Shown here piece by piece: positions 6,392 through 7,883 of a DNA stretch of 7,883 nucleotides. The notes beneath the pieces were generated by a model, which saw only the letters and a program-made list of their open reading frames with translations, was not told where the DNA came from and made no database searches. The translations under genes were made by a program, and so were the position numbers. Each line of letters opens with the position of its first letter. Position 1 is the first letter of the stretch. The stretch is from assembly GCA_016929035.1 (NCBI GenBank), contig JAFGJP010000048.1, positions 1-7,883 of the forward strand, given 5' to 3'. This DNA comes from Candidatus Auribacterota bacterium. Lineage in GTDB: Bacteria; Auribacterota; JAFGBW01; JAFGJP01.

Positions 6392-6404
6392 TGCACGGAG
6401 TGCA
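6392..6404. repeat. Small hairpin TGCAC-GGA-GTGCA
   Basis: A perfect 5-bp stem with a 3-nt loop, six nt before the ATCTTGT array. On the minus strand it follows that array, the same order (array, then GC-rich palindrome) as the other modules here. Confidence 0.45.
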
Positions 6405-6410
6405 CATTTT

Positions 6411-6459
6411 ATCTTGTATCTTGCATCGTGTGTCTTGTATCGAATATTTGATTTCTTAT
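6411..6459 (-). repeat. Heptad array, GATACAA family (ATCTTGT on plus strand), five to seven units
   Basis: On the plus strand units start at 6411, 6418, 6425, 6432 and 6439, all beginning with ATC or GTC, with two more degenerate 7-mers to 6459. Read on the minus strand the type word is GATACAA, matching the GATACAG array at 6054-6081. It ends 44 nt before the permease start. Confidence 0.6.
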
Positions 6460-6503
6460 TCACAAAACCAAAAAAATATTAGGAAAGTTGTTCTAAAAAC
6501 AGC

Positions 6504-7451
6504 ATGCATAACAAAGTCATAAAAAAGCGACTCTTATCTGTCATTCCCACTCTTATCGGGGTGAGCCTGCTTCTTTTCCTTCTTCTTAAGCTCACTCCTG
6601 GAGATCCTGTCGACATCATCGTCGGGCCTCGGGCCTCGGAGGAGGTTATTGAAAAGTACCGGGCGAAGCTTCATCTGGATAAGCCTTTTTTTGTTCAATA
6701 CGTCTTTTATATGAAAACGCTTCTGAAAGGTGATTTTGGACGCTCGTATTTTACAAACGAAAATGTTTTTGATGCTCTTATCCAGAAGCTCCCCAATACG
6801 CTTCTTCTGGCCGTGCTGTCCATGCTTATTGGAACGCTGCTCGGGCTTGTTCTCGGGATCATGGCTTCTTTAAAAAGAGGGAGCCTTCTCGACAAGGCCC
6901 TTTCCTCGACTGCGATTATTTTTATTTCTACGCCTGTTTTCTGGACAGCGATCATGCTTGTCCTTGTTTTTTCTGTTCTTCTTGACTGGACTCCGGCTTC
7001 AACCATAGGAGAGCAGGGATTCATTGCTTTCCTTCTTCCGGCTTTTGTTCTGGGAAGCCGTTCAGCAGGCTATATTGCCCGGCTGACACGCTCCAGCATG
7101 CTGGATGCTCTTTCCTCAGAATATATTCAGACAGCTCGCGTCAAAGGACTTTCCATGTGGAGGGTCACGATCCATCATGCGTTCAGAAACTGCCTGATCC
7201 CTGTCGTCACGCTTGTCGGCATCGATTTCGGGAGCTATCTGAACGGCTCGGTCCTGACAGAGAATATTTTCGGCATAGACGGCATCGGCCGCTATGCCAT
7301 CACCGCCATATTGAAAAGAGATATCCCGGTCATCATGGGTACAGTGATCATGGGAGCTTTTATATTTATTATCGTCAATCTTATGGTTGATCTTCTTTAT
7401 TTCAAGCTCGATCCCAGGGTCTCGGAAGGTCTTCAGCAGGAAGCGCTTTAA
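6504..7451 (+). CDS. ABC transporter permease, DppB/OppB type
   Basis: A 315-residue inner-membrane permease of the peptide/nickel importer family. It shows about six membrane segments (roughly 10-30, 98-122, 134-160, 173-192, 229-250 and 276-300), the family's periplasmic loop with TPGDPVDIIVGP (31-42) and KGDFGRSY (75-82), and the ATPase-contacting EAA-type loop YIQTARVKG (207-215) continuing to RNCLIPVVT (228-236). The ending YFKLDPRV (299-306) is typical. The ATG at 6504 is the only start, since an in-frame TAG lies at 6480-6482. AGGA at 6481-6484 is about 19 nt away, too far for a good ribosome site, so translation may be weak. It should work with the binding protein upstream and with a DppC-like permease and ATPases, none of which is in the window. 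The stop TAA shares bases with the first unit of a heptad array. Confidence 0.95.
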   Translation: MHNKVIKKRLLSVIPTLIGVSLLLFLLLKLTPGDPVDIIVGPRASEEVIEKYRAKLHLDKPFFVQYVFYMKTLLKGDFGRSYFTNENVFDALIQKLPNTLLLAVLSMLIGTLLGLVLGIMASLKRGSLLDKALSSTAIIFISTPVFWTAIMLVLVFSVLLDWTPASTIGEQGFIAFLLPAFVLGSRSAGYIARLTRSSMLDALSSEYIQTARVKGLSMWRVTIHHAFRNCLIPVVTLVGIDFGSYLNGSVLTENIFGIDGIGRYAITAILKRDIPVIMGTVIMGAFIFIIVNLMVDLLYFKLDPRVSEGLQQEAL

Positions 7452-7507
7452 AAGTAAAAAGTATAAAGTAAAAAGTTAAAAGTGGAAAAAGAAATAAGGA
7501 GCGCTTC
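7450..7507 (+). repeat. AAAAGTT-family heptad array with AAGGAGCGCTTC cap
   Basis: Six units start at 7450, 7457, 7464, 7471, 7478 and 7485 in unbroken 7-bp phase; the type words are AAAAGTA, AAAAGTT and AAAAGTG. The partial unit AAAT (7492-7495) precedes AAGGAGCGCT (7496-7505), the same ending as the array at 5963-6040. The array begins within the permease stop codon. The 12-mer 7496-7507 recurs inverted at 7692-7703. Confidence 0.75.
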
Positions 7508-7529
7508 ACGCGATAATCATAAGATTCAC

Positions 7530-7621
7530 CACAGAGGACACAAAGAGCATAGCGAAAAACTGGTTTTATTCACATGCAATGTAAAAACTCATACCTCTTC
7601 GTGTTCCTTTATGTTTTTTCG
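7530..7621. repeat. Two inverted 9-bp-period arrays
   Basis: On the plus strand three 9-mers at 7530-7556 begin with CA: CACAGAGGA, CACAAAGAG and a third. On the minus strand three 9-mers run from 7621 to 7595 and end with CACGAAGAG. AGGACACAAAGAG in the first matches AGGAACACGAAGAG in the second apart from one insertion and one change. The two lie about 38 nt apart and can form an imperfect hairpin. Confidence 0.45.
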
Positions 7622-7654
7622 TTGTTAGAGTTATAATAATTCGTGCGCCTTTAG

Positions 7655-7703
7655 TCCCCAGCGTTAGTTTTGCGAAGCAAAACTGCAGGGGGAAGCGCTC
7701 CTT
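7655..7703. repeat. Compound hairpin with inverted array cap
   Basis: AGTTTTGC (7666-7673) pairs perfectly with GCAAAACT (7677-7684) around GAA, and TCCCC (7655-7659) pairs with GGGGA (7689-7693) outside an internal loop. It runs into GAAGCGCTCCTT (7692-7703), the exact inverse of the cap at 7496-7507. There is no T-tract. Confidence 0.6.
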
Positions 7704-7709
7704 GAACTA

Positions 7710-7737
7710 GCGACTAACGACCATCGACCAATGACTT
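7710..7737 (-). repeat. Heptad array, TGGTC family (GACCA on plus strand), four units
   Basis: Plus-strand units start at 7710, 7717, 7724 and 7731, each with GAC in the same position; the clearest are ACGACCA and TCGACCA. On the minus strand these read TGGTC, like units in the array at 6250-6291, and the cap AAGGAGCGCTTC follows in that orientation. Confidence 0.55.
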
Positions 7738-7765
7738 TGAAGCAATAACGGACTAAACGGATGCC

Positions 7766-7883
7766 ATGAAAAAAAATTCTCAATCATTAATGGACTTTTA
7801 CAAGTTACTGCGCGATCACTTCGGTTTTCAGAACTGGTGGCCCGGGGAATCGCCCTTTGAGGTGATGATAGGAGCCATCCTGA
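7766..7883 (+). CDS. Endonuclease III-related DNA glycosylase, 5' part only
   Basis: The first 39 codons of a gene that leaves the window. The pattern HFG..NWWPGESPFEVMIGAIL (residues 18-39) is typical of the N-terminus of the HhH-GPD proteins related to endonuclease III (the COG2231-type group, which includes MagIII-like 3-methyladenine glycosylases). These excise damaged bases in base excision repair. In full-length relatives this stretch continues into a T-Q-N-T motif and then the helix-hairpin-helix and catalytic residues, all outside the window here. The ATG at 7766 is used because the ATG at 7761 meets a stop after two codons; an ATG at residue 9 (7790) is an alternative. No strong ribosome site is seen. 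It appears unrelated to the transporter. Confidence 0.8.
   Translation, partial: MKKNSQSLMDFYKLLRDHFGFQNWWPGESPFEVMIGAIL

Larger units (their letters stand above)
6015..6503. other. Repeat-filled non-coding spacer inside the transporter cluster
   Basis: 489 nt with no credible gene between the binding protein and the permease. It is mostly repeat modules: the end of the AAAAGTT array and its cap, a GATACAG array (6054-6081), a CGTCCG hairpin (6096-6114), a weak AAATTC pair (6148-6161), a TGGAC array (6250-6291) with a GC-rich cap (6293-6308), an 8-bp ACAGG pair (6325-6340), a TGCAC hairpin (6392-6404) and an ATCTTGT array (6411-6459). No intrinsic terminator with a T-tract was found, so readthrough into the permease remains possible. 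Confidence 0.75.
7452..7765. other. Repeat-filled non-coding spacer before the DNA repair gene
   Basis: 314 nt without a credible gene. It contains the AAAAGTT array and cap, a pair of inverted 9-bp-period arrays (7530-7621), a compound hairpin with an inverted cap (7655-7703) and a GACCA heptad array (7710-7737). No convincing promoter for the last gene was seen. Confidence 0.75.

Noticed and set aside
6054..6459. CRISPR array.
   Set aside because: Units are 7 bp, contiguous and degenerate; there are no 24-40-bp conserved repeats with unique spacers and no cas genes.

Overview
The window looks like a chromosomal segment of a Gram-negative bacterium of moderate-to-low GC content. The signs are a periplasmic lipoprotein of the peptide-transporter type, a candidate sigma-54 promoter and His-Asp signalling proteins. 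The gene content and the repeat-rich spacers would suit a deltaproteobacterial-type (Desulfobacterota) or similar anaerobe lineage. That placement is an inference, and nothing in the window fixes the taxon.

Left part (1-2353, minus strand). A 56-nt imperfect hairpin repeat (10-65) lies downstream of a soluble hybrid histidine kinase (142-1617). The kinase has a degenerate receiver domain, a PAS-like region and an intact HisKA/HATPase core. A 349-nt AT-rich gap separates it from a stand-alone receiver protein (1967-2353) whose active site is complete. The receiver gene appears to have its own sigma-54 promoter (2485-2500) and a terminator-like stem-loop at its stop codon, so the two signalling genes may be separate transcription units even though they form a natural partner pair.

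Middle part (2354-7451, plus strand). A spacer with a sigma-70-type promoter leads into an N-acyl-D-amino-acid deacylase family amidohydrolase (2807-4411). This overlaps by 17 nt a solute-binding lipoprotein of the peptide/nickel ABC family (4395-6014). After 489 nt of non-coding DNA comes a DppB/OppB-type permease (6504-7451). Together they suggest uptake of small peptides or N-acylated amino acids, followed by or coupled to D-residue deacylation. The second permease and the two ATPases expected for such a transporter are not next to it. After another 314-nt spacer the window ends in the first 39 codons of an endonuclease III-related DNA glycosylase (7766 onward).

The most unusual content is in the spacers. 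Three of the four long gaps hold short, degenerate arrays with an almost strict 7-bp period but several different word families: CAGAAGA, AAAAGTT, GATACAG, TGGAC/TGGTC. One gap also carries a 9-bp-period pair. The arrays tend to stand next to small GC-rich palindromes. Four of them, from two word families, are followed in the same orientation by the cap AAGGAGCGCT or a close variant. One array has run into the 3' end of the binding-protein gene and gives it a lysine-rich tail; another starts exactly on the permease stop codon.
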